This document shows positions 6,981 through 16,374 of a stretch of 45,250 nucleotides of DNA, in pieces. This DNA comes from JAJTFA01 sp044351265 (lineage in GTDB: Bacteria > Bacteroidota > Bacteroidia > UKL13-3). Each line of letters starts with the position of its first letter. The first letter of the stretch is position 1. The translations under genes were made by a program, and so were the position numbers. The DNA lies in NCBI GenBank assembly GCA_044351265.1, contig JBILGC010000011.1, forward strand, positions 1 through 45,250, written 5' to 3'. The notes beneath the pieces are model-generated. The model made no database searches. It was given only the letters and a program-made list of their open reading frames with translations, and had not been told where the DNA came from.

Positions 6981-8009
6981 TTATTTCCCTTTTACCCTGC
7001 TTAACCCTTCTTTTGCCAATTCATAATCAGGCTGCAACTGCAACGCGTACGAATAATTCATGCGTGAATCTTCGTACTCTTTTTGATATTCGCGCACCAG
7101 GCCACGCATGTAATAGGCTTGCAGATACTCGTTGTTAATCTGAATGCAAATATCCCAGCTACGCAGTGCCACTTTATAGCGGCCGGCTTCATAATTAATA
7201 TAGCCCACATTGTAGTAAGCCTTGGCATTGGATGGGTCGATATCGATTACCTTTCTATAATCCGATAATGCTTTCTGAAAATTACCCGATAGCTGATAGA
7301 AATATGCCCGGCCAAAATAAGCCTCACTGCTTTGGGGGTTTAGTTTAATGGCAGAGGTAAAGTAGTCTAGCGCAACTTTATCCTTTTTTGCTGCATAGAT
7401 CAGGCCCAATTGCATCACCGCATCATAGTTGGAAGCATCCAGCTCATAAGCCAGCTGAAAGGAAGCGATAGCCTTGGCTGTATCGCCTGCTTCCTTTTGA
7501 TTCATACCCCTGAAAAAATAAGCATCGGTGCGCTTGCTGCGTGCAATAACCAAGTTAAGCAAGTCAATCGATTTTCTGTGCTCCTTAACAATACAGTATA
7601 ATTCGGCCAGTTTCATCTGCGCTTCATCATAATCGGGTTTAAGGGTAATGGCCGATTCATACATTTTCGCAGCCTCCGCGGTGCGGTTCATGGCATAAAG
7701 AATCCTGCCCTTGGTGAAATAATACAACGGATTATCCTTTGCCATTGCAGAAGCCTGGCTAATATCATCCAGCGCACGATCGAGGTATTTTTCATTAAAA
7801 TAAATTTGGGATCTTCGGTAGTACAACTCTGCGTTATCGGGCTCTTGCTCTATTTGACGGCTTATTTCTTCGGCACTTGCCGTCAATGCTACAACAGAAT
7901 CCTTGAAATTGTTGCTTACAGTGGTGTTTTGCGAATTGCATGAAACGATCATGCAGAATACATAACTGACAAAAATCAGTTTGCCTATACGGTTTAGATT
8001 TAAATACAT
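6981..8009 (-). CDS. Tetratricopeptide-repeat lipoprotein
   Basis: A 342-residue exported protein. The N-terminal hydrophobic segment ends in IVSC (lipobox cysteine C24), followed by a polar Asn/Ser/Thr stretch, so it is likely an envelope lipoprotein. About eight 34-residue TPR units follow, most with the typical A/G pattern (for example AYYNVGYINYEAGRYKVAL) and Asp-Pro or Asn-Pro at repeat ends. TPR arrays mediate protein-protein contact; the partner is unknown. The start at MYLNLNRIGK is chosen because the next upstream start would overlap a -7-like box. Confidence 0.85.
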   Translation of the reverse strand: MYLNLNRIGKLIFVSYVFCMIVSCNSQNTTVSNNFKDSVVALTASAEEISRQIEQEPDNAELYYRRSQIYFNEKYLDRALDDISQASAMAKDNPLYYFTKGRILYAMNRTAEAAKMYESAITLKPDYDEAQMKLAELYCIVKEHRKSIDLLNLVIARSKRTDAYFFRGMNQKEAGDTAKAIASFQLAYELDASNYDAVMQLGLIYAAKKDKVALDYFTSAIKLNPQSSEAYFGRAYFYQLSGNFQKALSDYRKVIDIDPSNAKAYYNVGYINYEAGRYKVALRSWDICIQINNEYLQAYYMRGLVREYQKEYEDSRMNYSYALQLQPDYELAKEGLSRVKGK

Positions 8010-8027
8010 TTGTGTTAGGTAGGTTTG

Positions 8028-8035
8028 CAAAATTA
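8028..8035 (-). promoter_or_regulatory. Candidate -7 box for the TPR lipoprotein
   Basis: TAATTTTG on the minus strand is an exact match to TAnnTTTG and lies about 19 bases before the chosen ATG. No TTTG is seen at the expected -33 distance, so this is weak. Confidence 0.3.
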
Positions 8036-8156
8036 GCTTATCTCTTTGATTTTATGCGCATACAGCAATTGCATTAAGTCATAAAGATGATAGTTAGCCG
8101 TTGCCGATTTTCCAAATAAACGAATAAACTCTTATCATATAAAGTAATTAGTAGCT

Positions 8157-9311
8157 ATGCCGCAATACCACAAACTGGGAAGTATACCACCAAAACGACA
8201 CACACAATTTCGTAAACCTGACGGCACATTGTATCAGGAAGAGTTGGTATCTACCGAAGGATTTTCCAGCATTTACTCGTTGGTTTACCATACGCATCCA
8301 CCAACACGTGTAAAAGCAATTGGCGAGCCTATGGATATTACACCAGAGGCAGCAATTCAAAAAAACCTTCAATGCAGAAGTTTCCTTACCTTTAACACTG
8401 TACCGACTGATGATTATGTGCAATCCAGAAAAGTACTGTTGTTTAATAAAGACCTTTACATATCTGTTGCTGCACCAAAAAAATCAATGACCGATTACTT
8501 TTATAAAAATGCCGATGCCGATGAGGTAATATTTGTGCATGAAGGCAAAGGCACATTTAAAAGTATTTACGGCAGAATAGATTTTGAATACGGTGATTAT
8601 TTAGTGATTCCGCGTGGCACCATTTATCAACTGTATTTTGAAACAGAAAACAATCGGTTAATGATTACTGAATCTTTCTCGCCCATACGCGCGCCTAAAA
8701 GATACTTGAATAATTACGGTCAGTTTCTAGAACATTCACCTTACTGCGAGCGAGATATTAAACTTCCGCACAGCATAGAAACTTTTGATGTGGAAGGCGA
8801 TTTTAAAGTCTTGATTAAGAAAGAAGATTTAATTTTTCCTTACACGTATGCCAACCACCCCTTTGATGCCATTGGCTGGGATGGCTACCAGTATCCTTAT
8901 GGTTTTAGCATACATAATTATGAACCCATAACCGGCCGTGTACATATGCCTCCTCCAATTCATCAAACTTTTGAAGGACACAATTTTGTTATCTGCTCAT
9001 TTGTACCTCGCTTATATGATTATCACCCACAATCCATTCCGGCACCTTATGCGCACAGCAATGTAGATAGTGATGAAATATTGTATTATGTAGATGGCGA
9101 ATTTATGAGCCGCAAACATGTTGAACGTGGAATGATTAGTTTGCACCCCAAAGGCATTCCACATGGTCCGCATCCGGGTACGGTTGAAAAATCAATAGGA
9201 CAAAAAGAAACAAGAGAACTGGCTGTGATGATTGACCCGTTTTATCCTTTACAAATTACTGTGGATGCAATGAAGGTTGAAGATCCCGGGTATTACAAGA
9301 CATGGATTTAA
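8157..9311 (+). CDS. hmgA: Homogentisate 1,2-dioxygenase
   Basis: Opens the ring of homogentisate to maleylacetoacetate in tyrosine and phenylalanine breakdown. The 384-residue cupin protein matches the shorter bacterial branch of the family. Likely iron ligands are H300, the acidic pair D306/E307 (SNVDSDEILYY) and H336 (HPKGIPHGPHPG), placed as in the human enzyme's His-Glu-His set. The ring-binding region DAIGWDGYQYPYGFSIHNYEP is also well conserved. hpd follows 52 bases downstream and supplies homogentisate, so the two form a catabolic operon. Maleylacetoacetate isomerase and fumarylacetoacetase are not in this window. Confidence 0.96.
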   Translation: MPQYHKLGSIPPKRHTQFRKPDGTLYQEELVSTEGFSSIYSLVYHTHPPTRVKAIGEPMDITPEAAIQKNLQCRSFLTFNTVPTDDYVQSRKVLLFNKDLYISVAAPKKSMTDYFYKNADADEVIFVHEGKGTFKSIYGRIDFEYGDYLVIPRGTIYQLYFETENNRLMITESFSPIRAPKRYLNNYGQFLEHSPYCERDIKLPHSIETFDVEGDFKVLIKKEDLIFPYTYANHPFDAIGWDGYQYPYGFSIHNYEPITGRVHMPPPIHQTFEGHNFVICSFVPRLYDYHPQSIPAPYAHSNVDSDEILYYVDGEFMSRKHVERGMISLHPKGIPHGPHPGTVEKSIGQKETRELAVMIDPFYPLQITVDAMKVEDPGYYKTWI

Positions 9312-9363
9312 GAAAAATTAGAAGTTAGAAATTACACGAAAATATTAACGAATAAACTGATTG

Positions 9364-10488
9364 ATGGAAACCTTAGAAATTAAATCTGAAACCCAAACCA
9401 CCGACTTTCTTCCGCTGAATGGAACGGATTATATTGAACTATACGTTGGCAATGCAAAGCAGGCTGCCCACTTCTATAAAACTGCTTTTGGTTTTCAGAG
9501 CCTCGCCTATGCCGGACCTGAAACCGGTGTTAAAGACCGCGCTTCTTATGTGCTTGTTCAAAATAAAGTTAAGTTAATGTTAACCTCGCCACTGTACTCT
9601 AACTCTCTTATTGCAGAACATCACAAGAAGCATGGAGATGGTGTAAAGGTATTGGCTTTGTGGGTTGATGATGCTTATGATGCATTTGAACAAACAACTA
9701 AACGCGGAGGCAAGCCTTATATGGATCCTACAACTTTAACAGATAAAAATGGTGAAGTGCGTTTAAGCGGTATACATACTTATGGCGATGTGGTGCACAT
9801 TTTTGTTGAACGCAAAAACTATAAAGGTGTATTTATGCCGGGGTTTGTAAAATGGGAAAGCACATACAACCCGCCACCTGCAGGCTTATTGCATGTAGAC
9901 CATTGCGTAGGCAATGTAGATTGGAACCAAATGAATCCGCGTGTACAGTTTTATGAAGACGTAATGGGCTTTAAAAATATTTTATCGTTTGATGATAAGG
10001 ATATCTCAACAGAATATTCTGCCCTGATGAGTAAGGTAATGAGTAATGGAAACGGATTTGTAAAATTTCCGATTAATGAGCCTGCTGAAGGAAAGAAAAA
10101 ATCACAGGTTGAAGAATATCTTGAATTTTATGAAGGAGAAGGCACTCAGCATATAGCCATTGCTACAGCAGATATTGTAAGTACAGTGAAAGAGTTAATG
10201 TCAAGAGGTGTTGAATTTTTAAAAGTACCTTCTACCTACTACGATGATTTGCTTGACAGGGTTGGGCCTATTGAAGAAGATATTGAGCCATTGAAAGAAC
10301 TAGGCATTCTAGTTGACCGCGATGACGAAGGTTATCTGCTGCAATTGTTTACCAAACCTGTTGAAGACAGACCAACCATGTTTTATGAAATCATACAGCG
10401 TAAAGGTGCAAAGAGTTTTGGCAAAGGCAATTTTAAAGCCTTGTTTGAAGCCATTGAAAGGGAACAGGAACTTAGAGGTAACTTGTAA
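9364..10488 (+). CDS. hpd: 4-hydroxyphenylpyruvate dioxygenase
   Basis: Converts 4-hydroxyphenylpyruvate to homogentisate with a non-heme iron. The 374-residue protein has two vicinal-oxygen-chelate domains. The iron ligands are visible in the C-terminal half: H180 (HVDHCVGNV), H263 (GTQHIAIAT) and E342 (MFYEIIQRKG). The C-terminal helix region QLFTKPVEDRPT that gates the active site is intact. I chose the ATG over the TTG three bases earlier. It follows hmgA and ends at a strong hairpin terminator. Confidence 0.96.
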   Translation: METLEIKSETQTTDFLPLNGTDYIELYVGNAKQAAHFYKTAFGFQSLAYAGPETGVKDRASYVLVQNKVKLMLTSPLYSNSLIAEHHKKHGDGVKVLALWVDDAYDAFEQTTKRGGKPYMDPTTLTDKNGEVRLSGIHTYGDVVHIFVERKNYKGVFMPGFVKWESTYNPPPAGLLHVDHCVGNVDWNQMNPRVQFYEDVMGFKNILSFDDKDISTEYSALMSKVMSNGNGFVKFPINEPAEGKKKSQVEEYLEFYEGEGTQHIAIATADIVSTVKELMSRGVEFLKVPSTYYDDLLDRVGPIEEDIEPLKELGILVDRDDEGYLLQLFTKPVEDRPTMFYEIIQRKGAKSFGKGNFKALFEAIEREQELRGNL

Positions 10489-10516
10489 ATAAATCAGGAT
10501 AAATTTATACATTGCA

Positions 10517-10549
10517 AAGACGTCAGCCAAGTGGTGACGTCTTTTTTTT
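10517..10549 (+). terminator. Rho-independent terminator after hpd
   Basis: Nine-base stem AAGACGTCA / TGACGTCTT with a nine-base loop, running into eight T. It closes the hmgA-hpd transcript 28 bases after the hpd stop and lies just upstream of the next gene. Confidence 0.85.
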
Positions 10550-10563
10550 ATTGCATAAAACGT

Positions 10564-11349
10564 ATGGCTACATCTTCAGAAAAACAACGGATAAACGAAT
10601 TAAGAGACAAAGTTCTAAACTCAGAGAAGCGATTTTTAGAAGGCCCCCGCTCTCGTACACGGGAGTTTCTGTTTATCTTTAAAGTTATGCGTGAGTTTAT
10701 TTCCGGTTTCAGGCAACTGCACTTTGTGGGTCCGTGTGTAACGGTATTTGGCAGCGCCCGTTTTGATGAAAACCACCACTACTACAAAAAAACAGTTGAA
10801 CTGGCAGCACGCATCAGCAATATGGGATTTACCATAATGACAGGCGGAGGCCCGGGCATTATGGAAGCTGCTAACAGGGGTGCATTTGAAAACAATGGCC
10901 GCAGCATTGGGTGCAATATTGTTTTACCGCATGAGCAGAAAGAAAATCCTTACCTGCACAAATGGGTTACATTTAGATACTTTTTTGTTAGAAAGGTTTT
11001 GCTCCTAAAGTATTCCTATGCGTTTGTGGTAATGCCTGGCGGCATGGGCACCATGGATGAAATGTTTGAAGCCATTACCCTTATTCAAACCGGTAAAATC
11101 AAAAATTTTCCGGTGATATTGTTTGGTAAAGACTACTGGAAAAACCTGATTGAGTTGATGGATGATTTTGTGCAACAGGGAACCATTTCTGCCAAAGACC
11201 TTGAATTGCTATTAATAACCGACTCTGTAGATGAAACCGTTGCTTATCTGCAAAAATTCTCCATAGATGAATTTGGACTGAAGAAAGGCAAACGCATTAA
11301 GCCGTTAAAATGGATGGGCGAAATGTTGTTTCAGCGAAAGAAATCATGA
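10564..11349 (+). CDS. LOG-family (TIGR00730) nucleotide phosphoribohydrolase
   Basis: Lysine-decarboxylase-like Rossmann protein, 261 residues. Family members remove ribose 5-phosphate from (cytokinin) nucleoside monophosphates; the old name, lysine decarboxylase, is misleading. The signature PGGMGTMDE and the upstream TGGGPGIMEAANRGA are both present, as are the catalytic-type Arg and Glu within them. About 45 residues precede the core. I chose MATSSEKQR because the earlier alternative start runs through the terminator. The last bases overlap the patatin gene (ATGA), implying coupled translation of two otherwise unrelated activities. Confidence 0.88.
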   Translation: MATSSEKQRINELRDKVLNSEKRFLEGPRSRTREFLFIFKVMREFISGFRQLHFVGPCVTVFGSARFDENHHYYKKTVELAARISNMGFTIMTGGGPGIMEAANRGAFENNGRSIGCNIVLPHEQKENPYLHKWVTFRYFFVRKVLLLKYSYAFVVMPGGMGTMDEMFEAITLIQTGKIKNFPVILFGKDYWKNLIELMDDFVQQGTISAKDLELLLITDSVDETVAYLQKFSIDEFGLKKGKRIKPLKWMGEMLFQRKKS

Positions 11350-13616
11350 GTGAAAAGCGTCTTCATATCACCGCATTGTTTTGCTTGCTGTTTTGCATTG
11401 ATATAACCCATGCACAGCAAAGACCAAAAATTGGGTTGGCATTAAGTGGCGGTGGGGCCAAAGGCTTAGCGCATATCGGGGTGCTTAAGGTAATTGAACA
11501 GGCAGGCATACAGGTTGATTATATTGTGGGGACCAGCATGGGTGCAGTTGTTGGCATGCTGTATGCCGCAGGTTACAGTGCAGATAGTATTGAGAAAATT
11601 GCCAGGTGGGAAAATTGGGACGACCTACTCTCCAACAAAATTGATTTACCAAGAATTGCTATTGAAGAAAAAGCAGAGTTTGAAAAATACATTGCAGAGT
11701 TTCCATACTATAATAAATCACTTCATATACCGGGAGGTGTAATAGAAGGTCAGGAAATGGAGAATGAACTCTCCAGACTTGCCACCCCTATTTATCATAT
11801 CAAACAATTTAACCAACTGCCACGACCTTTTAAATGTGTTTCTACCAGTGCGCTTAACGGCAAAGTAGTGCTGCTGGAAAGTGGCAATATTGCAGAGGCT
11901 GTGCGTGCAAGCATGTCTATTCCCAGTTTATTTACGCCCGTTAAACTCAATAATGATTTGCTGGTTGACGGAGGTTTGGTAAGAAACTTTCCGGTAAATT
12001 ACCTCAAGCAGATGGGTGCCGATATTTTAATTGGGGTAAACCTCTCACAAAACACCACAGAAAGCCAGCTGAATAATATTTTTAATATGCTCAGTCAGAT
12101 TATGTTTTTAGGCGACCTTGACGATACCGAAAAACAGAAAAAGATTTGTGATATATTGATTGAACCTGATTTAAATGGATATGGACCTTCCAGTTTTAAC
12201 AGCACCGATACGCTGATAAAACGCGGATACGAAGCTGCCCTGAAACAGCTTGATACCCTGCGTGCGTTGGCCAATAATCTGAATAAAACGTATGGCATGC
12301 CTAAAACCATCACTATTCAGGAAGTTGATTCGGTATTTATTACAAAAATTGAAGTTAGCGGTTTAAAAAAGGTTCAGCCATCACTTATAATCGGAAAGAT
12401 GGGCTTGAAAGAAAACCACTGGACAAATCCCAATATCATACCAGAGCGTATTTCGTATGCATTTGGCACAAGATACTTTACCAAAATAAGCTATGAACTT
12501 GTACCTGACGAAAAGGGAGCAAAGTTGCAGCTTAAGGCAAAAGAAAATAACCTGAACTATTTTAAGTTTGCCATTAACTACAACAGTTTTACCAAGGCAT
12601 CGCTGTTCCTCAACTTCACTTCAAGAGATTTACTTTTTAAAAACTCTCGCCTGCTTATCAGCACAGCCATTTCAGATTTCTTTCGCTTTAAAACAGAATA
12701 TTTTAATTACACGGGGCCTTCAAGAAACTTTGGTATAAACATAGCCTTTCATTACGACAGGAATGATTTTCCACTCTACCAAACATTTATACGCAAAGCA
12801 CTTTACAAAAGAAATTACACTTGTATTGATGCCCGCGTACAAAGAACAGTTGGCCTTAGTGCATTTATAGCGGCTGGGGTTAAACATGAAAGATCTGCTT
12901 TGGCTTATGATATATTTAGCAATGAATTCCCGTTTGACGGAAGCAATGTGCAGAATATGGTTTATCTGCTTTGGCAACGAAACAGTTTAAACCGAAACTA
13001 CTTTCCTTCAAAAGGCAGTCGAACCTTTGTGGAAGGTGGATTTATATTTGATGTTTACTACGACATTAACCGATATTTCAGAGATTCAGCCTCAGGAAAT
13101 ATAAGTCAAGTTGGTTTTGATAATGGCAACATTGATAAAGAATATTTCATAACAAGATGGTATGCCGAACATTATTTCTCATTAACCGATAAACTCACTT
13201 TGCTTAATCATCATTTTGCAGGTAGCATGTTTAACCTCAAAGGAAAATCTGTGGTGAATGATTTTAATAATTTTCTGATTGGTGGCTTGTATAATAATTT
13301 CAGACTGCAAGTGCCCTTAATCGGTTTTATGGATTATGAAGTGCTTAGCAATAATTATATAGGCACCTTGCTAGGGTTTCAGTACGAGTTGAGGAAAAAT
13401 ATTTTTCTTACAGCAAAAGGTAATATCCTAAACTACTCCGGATACATAGAAAACTATTTTGATAAAAAGCAATGGTCAGATAATAACAACTATCTGCTTG
13501 GTTATGGCATTACTGCCGGATATCTTTCGTTTTTAGGTCCGCTTGAATTTACCCTGATGCGTGATGAAAGCAATCACACCATCAATTTTTATGTTAATAT
13601 GGGTTACCTGTTCTAG
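11346..13616 (+). CDS. Patatin-like phospholipase fused to POTRA and outer-membrane beta-barrel (type Vd-like)
   Basis: A 756-residue exported protein in three parts. After a signal peptide (about residues 1-24) comes a patatin domain with the oxyanion loop GGGAKG (35-40), the nucleophile Ser64 in GTSMG and the dyad Asp208 in VDGGLVRNFP. A POTRA-like segment follows from about residue 330 (VFITKIEVSGLKKV). The remaining 350 or so residues are rich in alternating aromatic strands of the BamA/surface-antigen type, ending MGYLF with the terminal aromatic. This architecture is that of the PlpD/FplA-type Vd autotransporters and RssA-BamA proteins. It should be an outer-membrane lipase. Whether the lipase faces the outside or the periplasm is not shown. 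Confidence 0.9.
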   Translation: MSEKRLHITALFCLLFCIDITHAQQRPKIGLALSGGGAKGLAHIGVLKVIEQAGIQVDYIVGTSMGAVVGMLYAAGYSADSIEKIARWENWDDLLSNKIDLPRIAIEEKAEFEKYIAEFPYYNKSLHIPGGVIEGQEMENELSRLATPIYHIKQFNQLPRPFKCVSTSALNGKVVLLESGNIAEAVRASMSIPSLFTPVKLNNDLLVDGGLVRNFPVNYLKQMGADILIGVNLSQNTTESQLNNIFNMLSQIMFLGDLDDTEKQKKICDILIEPDLNGYGPSSFNSTDTLIKRGYEAALKQLDTLRALANNLNKTYGMPKTITIQEVDSVFITKIEVSGLKKVQPSLIIGKMGLKENHWTNPNIIPERISYAFGTRYFTKISYELVPDEKGAKLQLKAKENNLNYFKFAINYNSFTKASLFLNFTSRDLLFKNSRLLISTAISDFFRFKTEYFNYTGPSRNFGINIAFHYDRNDFPLYQTFIRKALYKRNYTCIDARVQRTVGLSAFIAAGVKHERSALAYDIFSNEFPFDGSNVQNMVYLLWQRNSLNRNYFPSKGSRTFVEGGFIFDVYYDINRYFRDSASGNISQVGFDNGNIDKEYFITRWYAEHYFSLTDKLTLLNHHFAGSMFNLKGKSVVNDFNNFLIGGLYNNFRLQVPLIGFMDYEVLSNNYIGTLLGFQYELRKNIFLTAKGNILNYSGYIENYFDKKQWSDNNNYLLGYGITAGYLSFLGPLEFTLMRDESNHTINFYVNMGYLF

Positions 13617-15486
13617 AGGCAAACTCAAACTGCATTTCATTGAGTTTACGATAGAGTCCGTTTGATTGCATGAGCTCTTCATGCCTGCCTGCTTCTGTTA
13701 CCACACCTTTATCAATTACAACAATTTTATCGGCATTGCGAATGGTTGAAAGCCTGTGAGCAATAACAAAAGAGGTGCGGTTTTTCATTAAATTATCCAA
13801 GGCCTCTTGCACAAGGTGTTCGCTTTCACTATCTAAAGAAGAAGTTGCTTCATCAAGAATTAGAATGGCAGGATTACGCAAAATGGCTCGTGCTATAGCA
13901 ATGCGTTGCCGCTGACCGCCCGATAGTTTTATTCCACGCTCGCCAACAATGGTTTCATAAGCTTCCGGAAAGCGTTCTATAAACTCATGAGCATTGGCCT
14001 GTTTAGCCGCCTGAATAATTTCATCATGCGTGGCATTGGGCTTGCCATAGCCAATATTTTCTTTGATGGAACCACCAAACAAAATCACATCCTGCGGAAC
14101 AAAAGCCATTTGGCTGCGCAGTTGGGTAAGAGAGAAAGATCCTGCATCCTGCTCATCAAAATAAACGTGTCCGGAGGTAGGTTCATAAAATCTAAGCAGC
14201 AAAGATGCGATTGTACTTTTACCTGCACCACTGGTGCCCACAAAAGCAATTTGCTGTCCGCTGCTAACGCTCAGTGTAATATTTTTAAGCACCTGTACAT
14301 CCGGCCTTGATGGATAGGAAAAAGCAACTGCATCAAATCGTACATTACCCTTCAGCATATTTGATAAGTTTGCAGGGTGGGCTTCAACCTCTACTTGTTC
14401 GCCACTGCTGCGCAAAATCTCTCGGATACTTTGTGTGGCACCCAATGTTTTTTGCAGCTGACTAAACATTTCGGCAAAGCCGGCAAACGTGCCACCAACA
14501 AACACAGAAAAAATAACAAACATGGTAAGCGAACCCATCGTTAGCTCACCACTCTGAATCATATTAGCTCCGTACCACATTACAAAAGCAATGGCACCAA
14601 ACACACTAAAGATCATAAATGAAATAAACGCACCACGATAACGCGCATTGCTAATGGCAATATTCACCACCGCATAAATACTTTTCACATAACGTTTTAT
14701 TTCAGTGGCCTCACTTGTAAACGCCTTAACAATGCTTATGCCCATAAAAGTTTCATTCACAATGGTGCCACTTTCTGCCAGCTGATCTTGAGCCTTGCGC
14801 GACATTTTGCGAATGCGCATGCCAAATAATACGGCAAGCACAGCAACCACCGGAACTACGGCAAGCATAATTAATGCAAGCTTGGTGCTAATCCAAAAAA
14901 TAAAAACCAATCCGATAACCAGCGTAAAAATACCACGCAAGAACTCTGCAAGCGTAAATGAAATAGCATCCTGTATTTGTGATAAATCGGATGAAATGCG
15001 GCTACTCAGCTCTCCTACCCTTTTTTCGGTAAAAAAGCTCATAGGCATTGAGAGCAATTTTGCATACACATCTTTTCGCATATCTGCCAGCGAGCGCTCG
15101 CCAACTTCGGTGAGCAAATACACACGCATAAATGAAAAAATGGTTTGAAAGGTTAGCTGCACAATAATGAGCATGAGCGTGGTGTTTAAACCCCACTGAA
15201 TATTTTTGAGGCTGCCTGTAATGCCTGCACTAAATCCTCCCTGCATATTGGCTGAAGCACCCGGAGCAGCCGCATCAATCATCTTACCCAGTAAGAAAGG
15301 AAACAAGCTGGTAGAAAGTGCAGACAATGCAATAAAAATTAAACTCAGCGCAAACTTAGTGCGGTAAGGGCGTAAATAGGAAAACAATACCAGCGCCTCC
15401 TTGAGTGTTTCTTTGTTTATTTTAGCTTTAGGAACTTCTTCTCCTACCTTTCCGTTGCTATTATAATTACTTCGGCCTCTTGCCAT
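13594..15486 (-). CDS. ABC transporter, fused permease and ATPase (MsbA/exporter type)
   Basis: A 630-residue half-transporter expected to act as a homodimer in the inner membrane. The six-helix ABC_membrane domain covers about residues 40-345. The ATPase domain has Walker A GTSGAGKST (417-425), Q-loop PQD, signature LSGGQRQRIAIARA (521 on), Walker B ILILDEATSSLD (541 on) and the H-loop IAHRLST. The domain order and length fit lipid A/lipid or drug exporters such as MsbA and BmrA; the substrate cannot be told. Its last 23 bases overlap the end of the convergent patatin gene. Confidence 0.92.
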   Translation of the reverse strand: MARGRSNYNSNGKVGEEVPKAKINKETLKEALVLFSYLRPYRTKFALSLIFIALSALSTSLFPFLLGKMIDAAAPGASANMQGGFSAGITGSLKNIQWGLNTTLMLIIVQLTFQTIFSFMRVYLLTEVGERSLADMRKDVYAKLLSMPMSFFTEKRVGELSSRISSDLSQIQDAISFTLAEFLRGIFTLVIGLVFIFWISTKLALIMLAVVPVVAVLAVLFGMRIRKMSRKAQDQLAESGTIVNETFMGISIVKAFTSEATEIKRYVKSIYAVVNIAISNARYRGAFISFMIFSVFGAIAFVMWYGANMIQSGELTMGSLTMFVIFSVFVGGTFAGFAEMFSQLQKTLGATQSIREILRSSGEQVEVEAHPANLSNMLKGNVRFDAVAFSYPSRPDVQVLKNITLSVSSGQQIAFVGTSGAGKSTIASLLLRFYEPTSGHVYFDEQDAGSFSLTQLRSQMAFVPQDVILFGGSIKENIGYGKPNATHDEIIQAAKQANAHEFIERFPEAYETIVGERGIKLSGGQRQRIAIARAILRNPAILILDEATSSLDSESEHLVQEALDNLMKNRTSFVIAHRLSTIRNADKIVVIDKGVVTEAGRHEELMQSNGLYRKLNEMQFEFASRTGNPY

Positions 15487-15554
15487 AAAATGAATAAAAT
15501 GCCTTCAAAGAAAGGGCTTTTTTATGAGAGTAATAAACCGATAATGCCTCCAGC

Positions 15555-16364
15555 CTATTTAAACGGACTATCCTTCTCTGCTGATACAACCTTAAAAACC
15601 TGCTTGTCTACCCAGCGCGGAAAAAATTTATTCAGCCAATAAGTAAGCTTACCTGCTTTGGTAAGCACCACCTTGTGTTTGCGCCTTGCCACCATCTGCA
15701 AAACTTCTTCTGCAACAGTCTCAGCAGGCATGAGTTTGCTTTCATCAAAAGGGCTTTCAGCCTGGGCTCGGCCATCGGCATTAAGTGCATTATTGCGAAT
15801 ATTGGAAGAGGTGTATCCGGGACAAATAACGCCCACATGCAAACCTGTTTTTAAATTTTCTACCCGAAGCGATTCCAAAAAACCGTTCATGGCAAATTTA
15901 GAAGCGGAATAGCCCGTGCGGCCGGGCAAACCTTTAATACCCGCAATAGAGCTTACACCAATTACACTGCCTTTGTTTTTTATCAGCTCTGCTATGGCAA
16001 AACGTGTGCAATACACCGTGCCCCAAAAGTTAATATCCATTACACGCTTTAGCACTGCCAAATCCAAATCTGCCAGCAAGGCACGCATGGTAATGCCCGC
16101 ATTGTTTATCAGCACATCTATTCTTCCAAATGCGTCAATGCTTTTATTGATTAAGGCCAGGCAATCGGCTTCTATACTCACATCGCAGCTTAGCGCAAGT
16201 GCTTTTGCTCCCAGGTTTTCGCATTGCTGCTTTACCTGCTCAAGCTTTTGCATATTGCGCGCAGCTATCACCACATGGTATCCCGCGTTGGCAAAGGCAT
16301 AGGCGCAGGCCTCGCCAATACCCGAAGAGGCTCCGGTAATGATTGCAACTTTTTTTGCCGACAT
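15555..16364 (-). CDS. Short-chain dehydrogenase/reductase
   Basis: NAD(P)-dependent oxidoreductase, 269 residues, classical SDR. It shows the cofactor loop TGASSGIG (10-17), NNAG (87-90) and the catalytic Ser139 region (GVSSIAG), Tyr152 and Lys156 in GYSASK. The C-terminal third carries a DHRS7B-like basic segment (VARRKHKVVLTKAGKLTYWLNKFFPRWVD) suggesting membrane association, which is an inference. ATG is chosen over a TTG six bases earlier. It starts 10 bases after the stop of the thioredoxin-fold gene, so both are one operon. Substrate unknown. Confidence 0.88.
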   Translation of the reverse strand: MSAKKVAIITGASSGIGEACAYAFANAGYHVVIAARNMQKLEQVKQQCENLGAKALALSCDVSIEADCLALINKSIDAFGRIDVLINNAGITMRALLADLDLAVLKRVMDINFWGTVYCTRFAIAELIKNKGSVIGVSSIAGIKGLPGRTGYSASKFAMNGFLESLRVENLKTGLHVGVICPGYTSSNIRNNALNADGRAQAESPFDESKLMPAETVAEEVLQMVARRKHKVVLTKAGKLTYWLNKFFPRWVDKQVFKVVSAEKDSPFK

Positions 16365-16374
16365 GCGCAATTAA

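Noticed and set aside
8148..8423. Minus-strand open frame of 91 codons at the start of hmgA
   Set aside because: Antisense to well-conserved hmgA codons; no family features.
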